Shown: piece after piece, positions 1-8,085 of the stretch
Layout of the letters: each line of letters opens with the position of its first letter
Numbering within the stretch: position 1 is the stretch's first letter
Assembly: GCF_001703635.1 (NCBI RefSeq)
Contig: NZ_LQZT01000001.1
Coordinates: 1-64,000 of the forward strand
Length of the DNA stretch: 64,000 nucleotides
Direction of reading: 5' to 3'
Origin: Parahoeflea olei
GTDB lineage: Bacteria > Pseudomonadota > Alphaproteobacteria > Rhizobiales > Rhizobiaceae
Position numbers and translations under genes: made by a program
Notes under the pieces: generated by a model
What the model was told of the DNA's origin: nothing
The model's input: the letters and a program-made list of their open reading frames with translations, nothing else
The model's database searches: none

Positions 1-392
1 TTGAAATAGCTGGGCCACTGCCAGATCGCGATGGCGAGATTGATCCGGTTGCTCTGCGCCGACACCCCCATCATCTCCGAGCCGCGCCAAGCGATCGGCC
101 GCACATAGGCGTCTTCCATCCCCTGCCGGGAGAGAAGCTCGACGCAGGCCTTGTCGATCTCTGCGACGCTGTAGGGGATCTTGAAGCCGAGGATCTCCGC
201 GGACAGGTGCAGCCGCTCGGTATGCTCGGTCAGCTTGAAGATCTCGCCGCCATAGGCGCGCTCGCCTTCGAACACCGCGCTGGCATAGTGCAGGCCGTGG
301 GTCAGCACGTGGATTTTTGCATCTTTCCACGGCACGAATTCGCCATTAAACCAGATTTCGCCGTCGAGCTGGTCGAAAGGTACGGATGCCAT
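1..392 (-). CDS. ilvE: Branched-chain amino acid aminotransferase (5' part, cut by window edge)
   Basis: The minus strand encodes about 130 residues from an ATG at 390-392 and runs off the left edge. The product begins MASVPFDQLDGEIWFNGEFV and continues with HVLTHGLHYASAVFEGERAY, the N-terminal signature of fold-type IV aminotransferases of the IlvE class. These PLP enzymes transfer the amino group between glutamate and the 2-oxo acids of leucine, isoleucine and valine. A GGAGGAG Shine-Dalgarno lies 6 bases before the ATG. The PLP lysine lies beyond the window. The gene is divergent from the MarR-type regulator at 600, with a shared 207-base intergenic region. Confidence 0.9.
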   Translation of the reverse strand, partial: MASVPFDQLDGEIWFNGEFVPWKDAKIHVLTHGLHYASAVFEGERAYGGEIFKLTEHTERLHLSAEILGFKIPYSVAEIDKACVELLSRQGMEDAYVRPIAWRGSEMMGVSAQSNRINLAIAIWQWPSYF

Positions 393-559
393 CGGGTCTC
401 CTCCAAGCGGTATGCCGTCATGATGATGGTGTGTCTCAAGCCGGTGTCGGTGACCGAGGGACCCGCCGTCCGGTCAGGCCCGGGAAACGGGCAATGGCCG
501 GCCTGCGGGCAAGTCCATCCCGCCTCGCACGCAATTGAAGGCTAGCAATCGCGCCAAAT

Positions 560-580
560 TATGTCAACATAGCTGACATA
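560..580. promoter_or_regulatory. Candidate MarR-family operator (TATGTCA-N7-TGACATA)
   Basis: A 7-base inverted repeat, TATGTCA at 560-566 and TGACATA at 574-580, lies 20 bases before the MarR-type start codon in the ilvE/MarR divergent gap. MarR dimers commonly bind such AT-rich palindromes next to their own gene, so autoregulation is likely and control of ilvE is possible. This is inferred from symmetry and position only. Confidence 0.5.
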
Positions 581-599
581 TTCGAAAGGAAATGTCGTC

Positions 600-1121
600 A
601 TGAGCCGATCCGGCGCGATCAACCCCGTTCCTCGCCCCGTTCCCAGCGATGCGGCCCTCCCGTCTTCGAGCGAGACCGAGGAGATCGATTTCGAGGTCAT
701 CGAACTGCTGTTTTTCGCCTATCGCGACTTCACCTCCGATCCGGATGCGATCCTCGATACGTCCGGCTTCGGCCGGGCGCATCACCGGGTCGTCCACTTC
801 GTCAACCGCGAGCCCGGGCTGACGGTCGCCGCTCTGCTCGAAACGCTCAAGATCACCAAGCAGTCGCTCGCCCGGGTTCTCAAGCAACTCATTGATTCCG
901 GATACATTACCCAGGTCGCGGGCCCCGAGGACCGGCGCCAGCGCAGGCTCTATCCGACCGAGCGCGGCCGCGAACTCGCGCTCGCGCTGGCCCGGCCACA
1001 GTCTCGCCGCATCGCCAATGCATTTCAGGGCATGGACGAGAACGGGCGGGCCGTGGTCAAGGCATTTCTTTCCGGTATGATCAATCCGGCGCGTACCGAT
1101 GCGTCCGACAAAACCGGCTGA
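600..1121 (+). CDS. petP: MarR-family transcriptional regulator, PetP-like
   Basis: The product is 173 residues. A winged helix-turn-helix of MarR type spans roughly residues 55-140, with the recognition helix region TVAALLETLKITKQSLARVL followed by the wing GPEDRRQRRLYPTERGRE. The N-terminal 30 residues are low-complexity and probably disordered. It lies 18 bases upstream of an OmpR-type response regulator, the arrangement described in Rhodobacter capsulatus as petP-petR, where the pair is linked to expression of the bc1 operon. The petABC operon is in this same window, about 19 kb away. MarR membership is clear; the PetP name rests on gene order and family resemblance. A palindrome at 560-580 probably mediates autoregulation. 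Confidence 0.8.
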   Translation: MSRSGAINPVPRPVPSDAALPSSSETEEIDFEVIELLFFAYRDFTSDPDAILDTSGFGRAHHRVVHFVNREPGLTVAALLETLKITKQSLARVLKQLIDSGYITQVAGPEDRRQRRLYPTERGRELALALARPQSRRIANAFQGMDENGRAVVKAFLSGMINPARTDASDKTG

Positions 1122-1139
1122 ACTTGAGGGATAGACCTG

Positions 1140-1844
1140 ATGACCCCCTTGCCCGGCGATGATGCCGCCCATCTTCTCGTCGTCGACGACGACACCCGTA
1201 TCCGGGATCTGCTGTCCCGTTACCTGGCCGAACAGGGTTTTCGCGTCACCACCGCCGCCGACGCGGCCGAAGCGCGGCGCAAGCTCGACGGCATCGATTT
1301 CGACCTCCTGGTGATCGACGTGATGATGCCGGGCGAAAGCGGCCTGTCGCTGACCCGCGCCTTGCGCGAGATCAAGACCGTGCCGATCCTGATGCTGACC
1401 GCGCTCGCCGAGGGCGACGCCCGCATCGACGGGCTCGAGGCGGGGGCCGACGACTACCTGGCCAAGCCCTTCAATCCGCGCGAACTCGTGCTGAGGATCA
1501 ACAACATCCTCAAGCGCGGCGGCCAGCCGGCCACGCCGAAGGTCGAGCAGGTGGTGTTCGGCCCCTACACCTTCATCATCGCCCGGCGCGAGCTCAAGAA
1601 GTCCGGCGAGCCGGTGCGGCTCACCGACCGCGAGCGCGAAATCATGGTCACCTTCGCCGAAAAGGCCGGCGACACCGTGCCGCGCCATGAGCTGGTGGGC
1701 CCCGACATCGAGGTCGGCGAACGCACCATCGACGTCCAGATCAACCGGCTGCGCCGCAAGATCGAGGACGATCCAGCGAACCCCGTCTGGCTGCAGACCG
1801 TGCGCGGCATCGGCTATCGGCTGAGCGTGGAGACGACGGCGTAA
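1140..1844 (+). CDS. petR: OmpR-family response regulator, PetR-like
   Basis: This is a 234-residue two-domain regulator. The receiver (about 12-122) has the acidic pocket DDD at 16-18, phosphoacceptor Asp60 in VIDVMMPG, Thr87 and Lys109 in LAKPF. A winged-helix DNA-binding domain fills about 135-230 (signature VQINRLRRKIEDDP, ending TVRGIGYRL). It follows the MarR gene by 18 bases and precedes a histidine kinase by 156 bases, so all three probably act together. R. capsulatus PetR was reported as a response regulator needed for bc1 expression. The target here is not proven, but direct repeats in the petA promoter (23217-23248) are plausible binding sites. Confidence 0.85.
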   Translation: MTPLPGDDAAHLLVVDDDTRIRDLLSRYLAEQGFRVTTAADAAEARRKLDGIDFDLLVIDVMMPGESGLSLTRALREIKTVPILMLTALAEGDARIDGLEAGADDYLAKPFNPRELVLRINNILKRGGQPATPKVEQVVFGPYTFIIARRELKKSGEPVRLTDREREIMVTFAEKAGDTVPRHELVGPDIEVGERTIDVQINRLRRKIEDDPANPVWLQTVRGIGYRLSVETTA

Positions 1845-1857
1845 CGCAATCGCCCGC

Positions 1858-1874
1858 CAAGGGCGTCGCCCTTG
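1858..1874. other. Perfect inverted repeat between petR and the kinase gene
   Basis: CAAGGGC at 1858-1864 and GCCCTTG at 1868-1874 form a 7-bp hairpin with a 3-base loop, 14 bases after the petR stop. No T-run follows, so this is not a convincing intrinsic terminator. It could slow 3' decay or reduce read-through into the kinase gene. Confidence 0.4.
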
Positions 1875-2000
1875 CCCTCTCCGCTGTCCCCGGCCGCATG
1901 CAGGCGGGACCCTACCCTAAGCTCCCGGCTGACGTTATAAACGATCCGGCGGGCGGTTTCGCCGCCGCGAAAGACGAGCCGGGGGGCAAGGCGCCACAGC

Positions 2001-3383
2001 ATGACCAGCATCGATTCCATCCGCCGGGAATATGAGCGCTACCCGCCCAGCGGGTTGCGCCGTTTCACGCGCTGGTTCACCAAGCGGATCCCGACCCGGC
2101 TCTATGCCCGCGCGCTTCTGATCATCATCGTGCCGATGGTGCTGCTGCAATCGGTGATCGCCTTCGTGTTCATGGAACGGCACTGGCAGACCGTGACGCA
2201 GCGGCTGTCTATGGCCGTGACTCGCGACATCGCCGCCATCATCGACGTGCTCGAAACCTACCCCCAGGATGCGAGCTACGACCAGATCATCCGCATCGCC
2301 CGCGAGCGGCTCGAACTCAACATCGCCATCGAACCGCCCGGCGACCTGCCCGCGCCGCGACCCAAACCCTTCTTCTCGATCCTCGACCAGATCCTGTCCG
2401 AAGAGATCACCCGGCAGATCCAGCTGCCGTTCTGGATCGATACGGTGGGCAATTCCAACATTGTCGAGATCCGCATCAAGCTCGCGGACAAGATCCTCAG
2501 GGTCTTTGCCAAGCGCAGCCAGGCCTATGCGTCCAACACCCATATCTTCCTTTTGTGGATGGTCGGCACCTCACTGGTGCTGCTCGTCATCGCCATCCTG
2601 TTCCTGCGCGGACAGATCCGGCCGATCCTGAAGCTGACACAGGCAGCCGAGAGTTTCGGCAAGGGTCAGCCCATGCCCGACGACTTCCGCCCGCGCGGGG
2701 CCGACGAGGTGCGCCGCGCCGGCGTCGCCTTCATCAAGATGCGCGAGCGCATCGAGCGCCAGATCGAGCAGCGCACCGCCATGCTCTCGGGCGTGAGCCA
2801 CGATTTGCGCACCATCCTCACCCGCTTCCGGCTGCAACTGGCGCTGGTCGGCGACGGCCCCGAGATCGACGAGCTCAACAAGGACATCGACGACATGCAG
2901 TCGATGCTCGACAGCTACCTCTCCTTTGCCCGCGGCGAGGCCGAGGAGGATGTGGGCAGCGTCAGCATCAAGGCGGTGATCGAGAAGGTCGCCGCAGATG
3001 GCCGCCTGCGCGGCGCCACCGTCACCGTCTCGGTGCAGGGCGACGACGAGATCCAGGTGCGCCCCAACGGCTTCGCCCGGCTCTTGACCAACCTCGTCTC
3101 CAATGCCTCGCGCCACGCCGACGAGGTGGCGATCGAGGCGACCAACCGCAACAAGTGGCTCACCATCTCCGTGGACGACGACGGACCCGGCATTCCCGAG
3201 GATGCGCGCGAGGACGTGTTCCGCCCGTTCTACCGGCTCGACGCGGCGCGCAACCAGGATGAGACCGGAACCGGGCTGGGGCTCGCGATCGTGCGCGACA
3301 TCGCCCGCAGCCATGGCGGCGACGTGACGCTGTCGGACAGCGCCATGGGCGGCCTGCGCGCAACCGTGCGCCTGCCGGTCTGA
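2001..3383 (+). CDS. Sensor histidine kinase, EnvZ-type
   Basis: The product is 460 residues. TM helices lie at about 36-58 and 182-203, with a roughly 120-residue periplasmic domain between them. A HAMP linker covers about 204-256, the dimerisation/phosphoacceptor domain has His267, and a HATPase_c domain spans about 355-458 (N box NLVSNASRH, DDDGPGIP, GTGLGLAI). The H box reads SHDLRTILTR, with Ile where most kinases have Pro after the Thr. It lies downstream of petR in the same orientation and is the natural partner kinase. The signal sensed is unknown. ATG 2001 is the first plausible start. Confidence 0.88.
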   Translation: MTSIDSIRREYERYPPSGLRRFTRWFTKRIPTRLYARALLIIIVPMVLLQSVIAFVFMERHWQTVTQRLSMAVTRDIAAIIDVLETYPQDASYDQIIRIARERLELNIAIEPPGDLPAPRPKPFFSILDQILSEEITRQIQLPFWIDTVGNSNIVEIRIKLADKILRVFAKRSQAYASNTHIFLLWMVGTSLVLLVIAILFLRGQIRPILKLTQAAESFGKGQPMPDDFRPRGADEVRRAGVAFIKMRERIERQIEQRTAMLSGVSHDLRTILTRFRLQLALVGDGPEIDELNKDIDDMQSMLDSYLSFARGEAEEDVGSVSIKAVIEKVAADGRLRGATVTVSVQGDDEIQVRPNGFARLLTNLVSNASRHADEVAIEATNRNKWLTISVDDDGPGIPEDAREDVFRPFYRLDAARNQDETGTGLGLAIVRDIARSHGGDVTLSDSAMGGLRATVRLPV

Positions 3384-3457
3384 GCGGCAGCGCACGCCTT
3401 ACCCGCGTTGCGCCACCATGTCTCGCGTCACTTGGAGAGTTTGCGGGCCCGAGGCCC

Positions 3458-3799
3458 CTACATCAGCCGGGCGCCGTTCGGCACCGGATGATCGACCCCC
3501 GCGAGCACCACCGCACCCTCGGCATCCATGAAGCCCAGCGTCAGCACCTCGGAGATGAACGGGCCGATCTGCCGCGGCGGAAAATTGACCACCGCCATCA
3601 CCTGACGGCCGATCAGCTCGTCGGGCGAATAATGCACGGTGATCTGCGCGGAGGACTTCTTCTCGCCGATCTCGGGACCGAAATCGATCCGGAGCCGGTA
3701 GGCGGGCTTGCGCGCCTCGGGGAATTGTTCGGCAGCAACCACGGTGCCGCAGCGGATATCGACCTTTTCGAAATCGTCCCAGGCGATGGTCGCAGTCAT
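3458..3799 (-). CDS. csaA: CsaA-type tRNA-binding domain protein
   Basis: This small protein (113 residues) consists of one EMAP/Trbp111-like OB fold. It shows the CsaA pattern: FEKVDIRCGTVVAAE, the KKSSAQIT strand, a central VVNFPPRQIG and a C-terminal VPNGARL. CsaA proteins bind tRNA and have been proposed to assist protein export. An in-frame TTG at 3805 would add two residues, but GGAAGGA sits only about 3 bases before it and about 8 bases before the ATG at 3797-3799, so the ATG is chosen. It is the last gene of ybjN-proC-csaA, 22 bases after proC. Confidence 0.85.
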   Translation of the reverse strand: MTATIAWDDFEKVDIRCGTVVAAEQFPEARKPAYRLRIDFGPEIGEKKSSAQITVHYSPDELIGRQVMAVVNFPPRQIGPFISEVLTLGFMDAEGAVVLAGVDHPVPNGARLM

Positions 3800-3821
3800 G
3801 CTCAATCTTCCTTCCGAAGCC

Positions 3822-4634
3822 TCAGCCGGCGAGTTCGCGCGAGCGGTCGCGCGCGGCCTTCAGGGCCTTGTCGAACAGCGGCTGGATGCCCTCGTCGGCC
3901 ATCAGCACCGAAAGCGCGGCTGCGGTGGTGCCGTTGGGCGAGGTTACGTTCTTTCTGAGCGTGCCGGCGTCGTCCGGGGACCGGTGCAGGAGTTCACCGG
4001 CCCCCGTGACCGTGGCGCGCGCCAGACGCATGGCGAGGTCCGCCGGCAGGCCGCATTTGCGTCCCGCCTCCGCCATGCATTCGACCAGGTAAAACACGTA
4101 AGCGGGGCCGCTGCCCGAGACGGCGGTGATCGCGTCGATCAGGGCTTCATCCTCGACCCATTCCACCGGACCGCAGACCGACAGCAGACGGTCGACCTCG
4201 TCGCGGGCCTTGGCGCTGACGGCAGCATTGGCGACCGCGCCGGTGATCCCCCGGCCGATCATCGCCGGCGTGTTGGGGATGGTGCGGACAATGGCGCCAC
4301 CCAGGCGCTGTTCGAAATAGGCAATCGTCTTGCCGGCCGCCACCGACAGCGTGACGGTGTCGGGTCCGACCAGTCCGCCGAGGCCCGCGACCACATCGTC
4401 CATGATCTGCGGCTTGACCGCCAGCACCAGAACGCCCGCGATCAGCCCTTCGGGCGCGGCCTGTTCCAGCCGCACCTTGGCCGAAGCCAGCTTCAACGAC
4501 ATCTCGTCGGACGTCTTGGGATCGATGACGACGATCGCGGCGGGATCGATGCCGGATGCGAGCCAGCCATCAAGCATGGCGCCGCCCATGTTGCCCGCGC
4601 CGACGAGAACCAGCGGAGTGGCGGGCGACACCAT
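3822..4634 (-). CDS. proC: Pyrroline-5-carboxylate reductase
   Basis: The product is 270 residues, typical for ProC, which reduces pyrroline-5-carboxylate to proline with NAD(P)H. The N-terminal Rossmann motif is LVLVGAGNMGGAML. VLAVKPQIMDDV and IVRTIPNTPAMIGRGI are family signatures. The C-terminal dimerisation domain contains AVSGSGPAYVFYLVE and NVTSPNGTTAAAL. The start codon lies one base beyond the ybjN-like stop, so the genes are co-transcribed and probably translationally coupled. Confidence 0.95.
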   Translation of the reverse strand: MVSPATPLVLVGAGNMGGAMLDGWLASGIDPAAIVVIDPKTSDEMSLKLASAKVRLEQAAPEGLIAGVLVLAVKPQIMDDVVAGLGGLVGPDTVTLSVAAGKTIAYFEQRLGGAIVRTIPNTPAMIGRGITGAVANAAVSAKARDEVDRLLSVCGPVEWVEDEALIDAITAVSGSGPAYVFYLVECMAEAGRKCGLPADLAMRLARATVTGAGELLHRSPDDAGTLRKNVTSPNGTTAAALSVLMADEGIQPLFDKALKAARDRSRELAG

Positions 4635-4635
4635 C

Positions 4636-5136
4636 TCAGGCCTCGCCGCGGGTTTCGAACATCACCGCGGTGATCGCCGACTTGGCATCCATGCCGGACC
4701 AGACCACGAACTGGAAGGCCTGGAAATAGGCTTCACAGGAATCGAGCGCGTTCGACAACAGCACCTCGACCTGCCGGTTGGTGGGCTCGGCCCCGCCGGC
4801 CAGCAGCAGCGCCTGGCGGAAAATGACGACATGTTCGTGCTGCCACAGGTCGAAATGCCCCATCAGCACCTGGCCGTTGACGTGGGAGAGGAGCTTCATC
4901 ACTTCGGTGATGCGGCTTTCGGGCACCTTGATGTCGAAAGCGCTGGCGATGTGCAGCGCCTCGCAATCCTCCATCCACGAGAACGACACATGATAGTCGG
5001 TCCAGTGGCCCTCGACAGTCATGGCGATCTCGTGCTCGCCGGAGCGCTCGAACGTCCAGTCGTTCGCCGCTGCCACGAATTCGATCATGTCAACCGGATT
5101 GGAGTGTCGTTCGAATTCGATATTGCTGAGATTCAT
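4636..5136 (-). CDS. YbjN domain-containing protein
   Basis: This is a 166-residue soluble protein of the YbjN family, a type III secretion chaperone-like fold of uncertain role. Family features include the central hydrophobic pattern YHVSFSWMEDCEALHIASAF and a long helical C-terminal half. The open frame extends to 5208, but the Met at 5134-5136 (MNLSNIEFERHS) follows GGTGGGG and gives the usual family length, so it is preferred. In many alphaproteobacteria this gene directly precedes proC, as here (1-base gap). The biochemical function is unknown. Confidence 0.82.
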   Translation of the reverse strand: MNLSNIEFERHSNPVDMIEFVAAANDWTFERSGEHEIAMTVEGHWTDYHVSFSWMEDCEALHIASAFDIKVPESRITEVMKLLSHVNGQVLMGHFDLWQHEHVVIFRQALLLAGGAEPTNRQVEVLLSNALDSCEAYFQAFQFVVWSGMDAKSAITAVMFETRGEA

Positions 5137-5444
5137 GCCCCACCTTGTCCATTTCCAGCGCTTGCGATCCGCTTCGAACGGAACCCGGCAAACACCTCGC
5201 CCATGCATGATTCACCTGCTGTCCCAGGCCATAGCCCCCCGGGATTGATAACCGGGCTCCAGTCGCCCGTTCCGAATCATCATTTAGAATCAGTGTATAA
5301 ATGCAGAGTCCGAGCGCCAGTCCCCCGGCCTCATTTTGTCAGTTCGCCCCTGTGGACCAAGTTGCAAAACTGATTCCGCCGTGACTCATAACTGACTCAC
5401 CCTAAAGGCTTTTTGAGCCTCGGGTCGCAGTGGACAACCTGTGC
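5137..5444. other. Gene-free stretch upstream of the ybjN-like gene
   Basis: This gap separates the ubiK stop from the ybjN-like start, both on the minus strand, and must contain the promoter of ybjN-proC-csaA. AT-rich tracts near 5280-5305 and a short repeat (AGGCT at 5406-5410, AGCCT at 5416-5420) are visible. No convincing -35/-10 pair, RNA gene or coding frame was found. Confidence 0.5.
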
Positions 5445-5467
5445 AAAAAAATTTCGGGCGAAACGCC
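5445..5467 (-). terminator. Weak intrinsic terminator after ubiK
   Basis: On the minus strand a short GGCG/CGCC hairpin with a 3-base loop (5457-5467) starts right after the ubiK stop. Seven T residues (5451-5445) follow. The stem is only about 4 bp, so efficiency is uncertain. Confidence 0.45.
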
Positions 5468-5469
5468 GC

Positions 5470-5790
5470 TCAGGACTTCGAGCGCGGCTCGCGCTTGGCG
5501 GGGGATGGCTTTGCCGCTTCGTCACCGCCCGAAGCGGCTGATTTGGACTGCGCCTTCTCGAGCTTTTCGAGCCGCGCGGACAGCGCATCGTTCTCGTCGC
5601 GGGCCTTGATCGCCATGGCCCGGACGACCTCGAATTCCTCGCGTTTGACCAGGTCCATCGAATTGAGGAGCCGTTCGAACTGCGCGCGCATGGCGGTTTC
5701 CATTTCCCGCTGCACGCCCTGGGCCGCGCCCGCAGCGTCGGTCATCAGTTTGGCAAGTTCGTCGAAAATCCGGTTCGATCCGCTGTTCAT
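5470..5790 (-). CDS. ubiK: UbiK/BMFP-type accessory protein
   Basis: This is a 106-residue, strongly helical protein of the BMFP (YqiC/UbiK) family. The middle has the family signature REEFEVVRAMAIKARDEND followed by a short coiled coil (LSARLEKLEKAQ) that mediates trimerisation. The tail is low-complexity and basic. UbiK in gammaproteobacteria is an accessory factor for ubiquinone biosynthesis associated with UbiJ. Two in-frame ATGs exist (5799 and 5790); the CAGGGA Shine-Dalgarno is too close to the first and well spaced for the second. It is monocistronic and divergent from lgt. Confidence 0.8.
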   Translation of the reverse strand: MNSGSNRIFDELAKLMTDAAGAAQGVQREMETAMRAQFERLLNSMDLVKREEFEVVRAMAIKARDENDALSARLEKLEKAQSKSAASGGDEAAKPSPAKREPRSKS

Positions 5791-6027
5791 GGCATTCATC
5801 CCTGAGCCGACCCGGGCCGGCGCTGTTGCGAGTGGCTTTGATCAAGTCCTTGAATTAAGCGCTCGCACGCCAAGTTGCAAGCCAAAGCGCGCCCGCAAGC
5901 CTTGCGCAAAGCCCGCATGCCATGTCAGGGAGCGATTGACCGGCGATCTCGCCGGAAAATCGCCTTGAATCCGTGACGGAGTGTGCCCCGCACTCAGCCA
6001 CGCCCGCCAGCGAGGAAGGAAGCCGTA

Positions 6028-6861
6028 TTGGAGCAGACCGCGACCGTGTTGTCGCTGATCGCGTTCCCGGACATCGATCCGGTGATTTTCTCGGTCGGCC
6101 CGGTACATATCCGCTGGTACGGCCTGGCCTATGTCGTGGGGATTCTGCTGGGCTGGCGCTATGCGCGGGCCCTGGTGGAAAACGCACGGCTCTGGCCGGC
6201 GGCCGGTTCGCGCATCACCGCGCTGGACATCGACGACTTCCTGATCTGGGCCACCGTCGGCATCGTCGCCGGCGGTCGCATCGGCTACATCCTGTTCTAC
6301 GACATGGCGGCGGTCTCCGCGGATCCCTTGCGCGCCTTCGAAATCTGGAACGGCGGCATGTCGTTCCACGGCGGCCTGCTCGGCACGCTGATCGCAATGG
6401 TGCTGTTCGCGCGCAAGCGTGGCATCCCGCTGTTCAACCTGTTCGACGTGGTCTGCGCGGTGGTGCCGGTCGGCCTGTTTTTCGGCCGGCTTGCGAATTT
6501 CATCAATTCCGAACTGTGGGGCAAGCTGACCGACATGCCCTGGGCGGTGGTGTTTCCGACCGGCGGCCCGTTCCCGCGCCACCCCACCCAGCTCTATGAG
6601 GCGGGCCTTGAGGGCATCCTGCTGCTCGCGCTGCTGGCCTGGCTGATCTACCGCCACCGGGCGCTCGCCTTTCCCGGGCTGGTGTCGGGCCTGTTCGTCG
6701 CCGGCTACGCGCTGGCGCGCATCTTCGTCGAATTCTACCGCGAACCCGATGTGCAGATCGGCTATCTGGCCGGCGGCTGGCTGACCATGGGCATGGTTCT
6801 GTCGCTGCCGATGCTGGCGATCGGCGTCTTCGTCGCCGCCACCGCCCGTGCGCGCGCCTGA
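6028..6861 (+). CDS. lgt: Prolipoprotein diacylglyceryl transferase
   Basis: This is an inner-membrane enzyme of about 277 residues that attaches diacylglycerol to the lipobox Cys of prolipoproteins. Lgt signatures are present: HIRWYGLAYVVGILLG, the WNGGMSFHGGLLG segment with the catalytic-region His, and the Lgt box GRLANFINSELWGK, then RHPTQLYEA. Multiple membrane helices are evident. A TTG at 6028-6030 follows GAGGAAGGA (6012-6020) with 7-base spacing and is preferred to an in-frame GTG at 5983 that has no ribosome site. A methyltransferase gene follows after 21 bases. Confidence 0.93.
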   Translation: MEQTATVLSLIAFPDIDPVIFSVGPVHIRWYGLAYVVGILLGWRYARALVENARLWPAAGSRITALDIDDFLIWATVGIVAGGRIGYILFYDMAAVSADPLRAFEIWNGGMSFHGGLLGTLIAMVLFARKRGIPLFNLFDVVCAVVPVGLFFGRLANFINSELWGKLTDMPWAVVFPTGGPFPRHPTQLYEAGLEGILLLALLAWLIYRHRALAFPGLVSGLFVAGYALARIFVEFYREPDVQIGYLAGGWLTMGMVLSLPMLAIGVFVAATARARA

Positions 6862-6882
6862 CCGCTTCGGAAACGTGAGACC

Positions 6883-7983
6883 ATGACCCCGCTCGCAGAA
6901 AAGATAATCCGTCTGATCCAACAGACAGGCCCGCTCAGGATCTCCGACTATTTCGCGCTCTGCCTCGCCGATCCGGAACACGGCTACTACCAGAGCCGCG
7001 AACCCTTCGGCCGGTCCGGCGATTTCACCACCGCGCCGGAAATCTCGCAGCTGTTCGGTGAAATGATCGGCATCTTCCTGGTCCATGCCTGGCAGGCGCA
7101 GGGCGCGCCCGCAAATGTGCACATCGTCGAGATCGGACCCGGTCGCGGCACGCTGATGTCGGACGCGCTCCGGGTGATCGCCAAGCTCGCGCCGGAGCTT
7201 TACACCAGCGCCGGCATCCACCTGGTCGAAACCAGCGAGCGGCTGCGCAACGTGCAGCGCCAGACCCTGATCCGCTTCAAGGACCGCATCTCCTGGCATT
7301 CCGCCTTCGAGGAGGTGCCCGCGGGCTTCACCCTGATGGTTGCCAACGAGCTGTTCGATGCGGTGCCGATCCGCCAGTTCGTCAAGACGCCCAAGGGCTT
7401 TCGCGAACGCGTGGTCGGGCTTGACGACACCGGCGCACTCAGTTTCGGCCTCGGCGCCGGCGGGCTCGATCCGTCGCTGCTGCCGGTCAAGGAAGACGCC
7501 GTGCCCGACGGCGAGATCTTCGAGGTTTCGCCCGCGCGCACGGCGGTGATGCAGGCCGTCGCCGCCAAGCTCGTCCGCGACGGCGGCACCGCGCTGACGA
7601 TCGACTACGGCCATCTGGTGACCGGTTTCGGCGACACGCTGCAGGCGGTCTACCGCCACGACTACGATCCGCCGCTGGCGCGACCGGGCGAAGCGGACCT
7701 GACCAGCCATGTCGATTTCCAGGCGCTGGCCGAAGCCGCGCTGAGCATGGGCGCGCATGTGCACCGGCCGGCCAACCAGGGCGAATTCCTGGTGGGCCTC
7801 GGCATTATCCAGCGCGCGGGATCGCTGGGGGCCGGCCGGGACGAATTGACCCAGGCCGCCATCAGCGACGCGGTCAACCGCCTCGCCGGCGAAGGCCCGG
7901 GCCGTATGGGCGCGCTTTTCAAGGTGCTCGCGGTGTCCGGCGCACCGGTCAAGATCACGCCGTTCGACCCGCAATCGGCGTGA
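6883..7983 (+). CDS. Class I SAM-dependent methyltransferase, MidA/NDUFAF7 family
   Basis: The product is 366 residues. The SAM-binding glycine loop is VEIGPGRGTLMSD (about 87-99), and the N-terminal family motif is YFALCLADPEHGYY followed by FGRSGDFTTAPEISQLFGE. These are diagnostic of the DUF185 family (MidA/NDUFAF7), whose eukaryotic member dimethylates an arginine of a complex I subunit during assembly. A similar respiratory role here is inferred. It lies between lgt and pgeF in a tight same-strand run. Confidence 0.88.
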   Translation: MTPLAEKIIRLIQQTGPLRISDYFALCLADPEHGYYQSREPFGRSGDFTTAPEISQLFGEMIGIFLVHAWQAQGAPANVHIVEIGPGRGTLMSDALRVIAKLAPELYTSAGIHLVETSERLRNVQRQTLIRFKDRISWHSAFEEVPAGFTLMVANELFDAVPIRQFVKTPKGFRERVVGLDDTGALSFGLGAGGLDPSLLPVKEDAVPDGEIFEVSPARTAVMQAVAAKLVRDGGTALTIDYGHLVTGFGDTLQAVYRHDYDPPLARPGEADLTSHVDFQALAEAALSMGAHVHRPANQGEFLVGLGIIQRAGSLGAGRDELTQAAISDAVNRLAGEGPGRMGALFKVLAVSGAPVKITPFDPQSA

Positions 7984-8085
7984 TCGGGCGAATTGACAGA
8001 CGCCGCCGCGATGGCCACCATCGTGCGCCTGCGGGCATGCGCCGCGGATTCGGCCCTGTCTTGCAACCCACGGGAGGAGCAGACC

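Noticed and set aside
5406-5420. AGGCT/AGCCT repeat considered as a terminator
   Set aside because: The stem is only 5 bp and no T-run follows on either strand.
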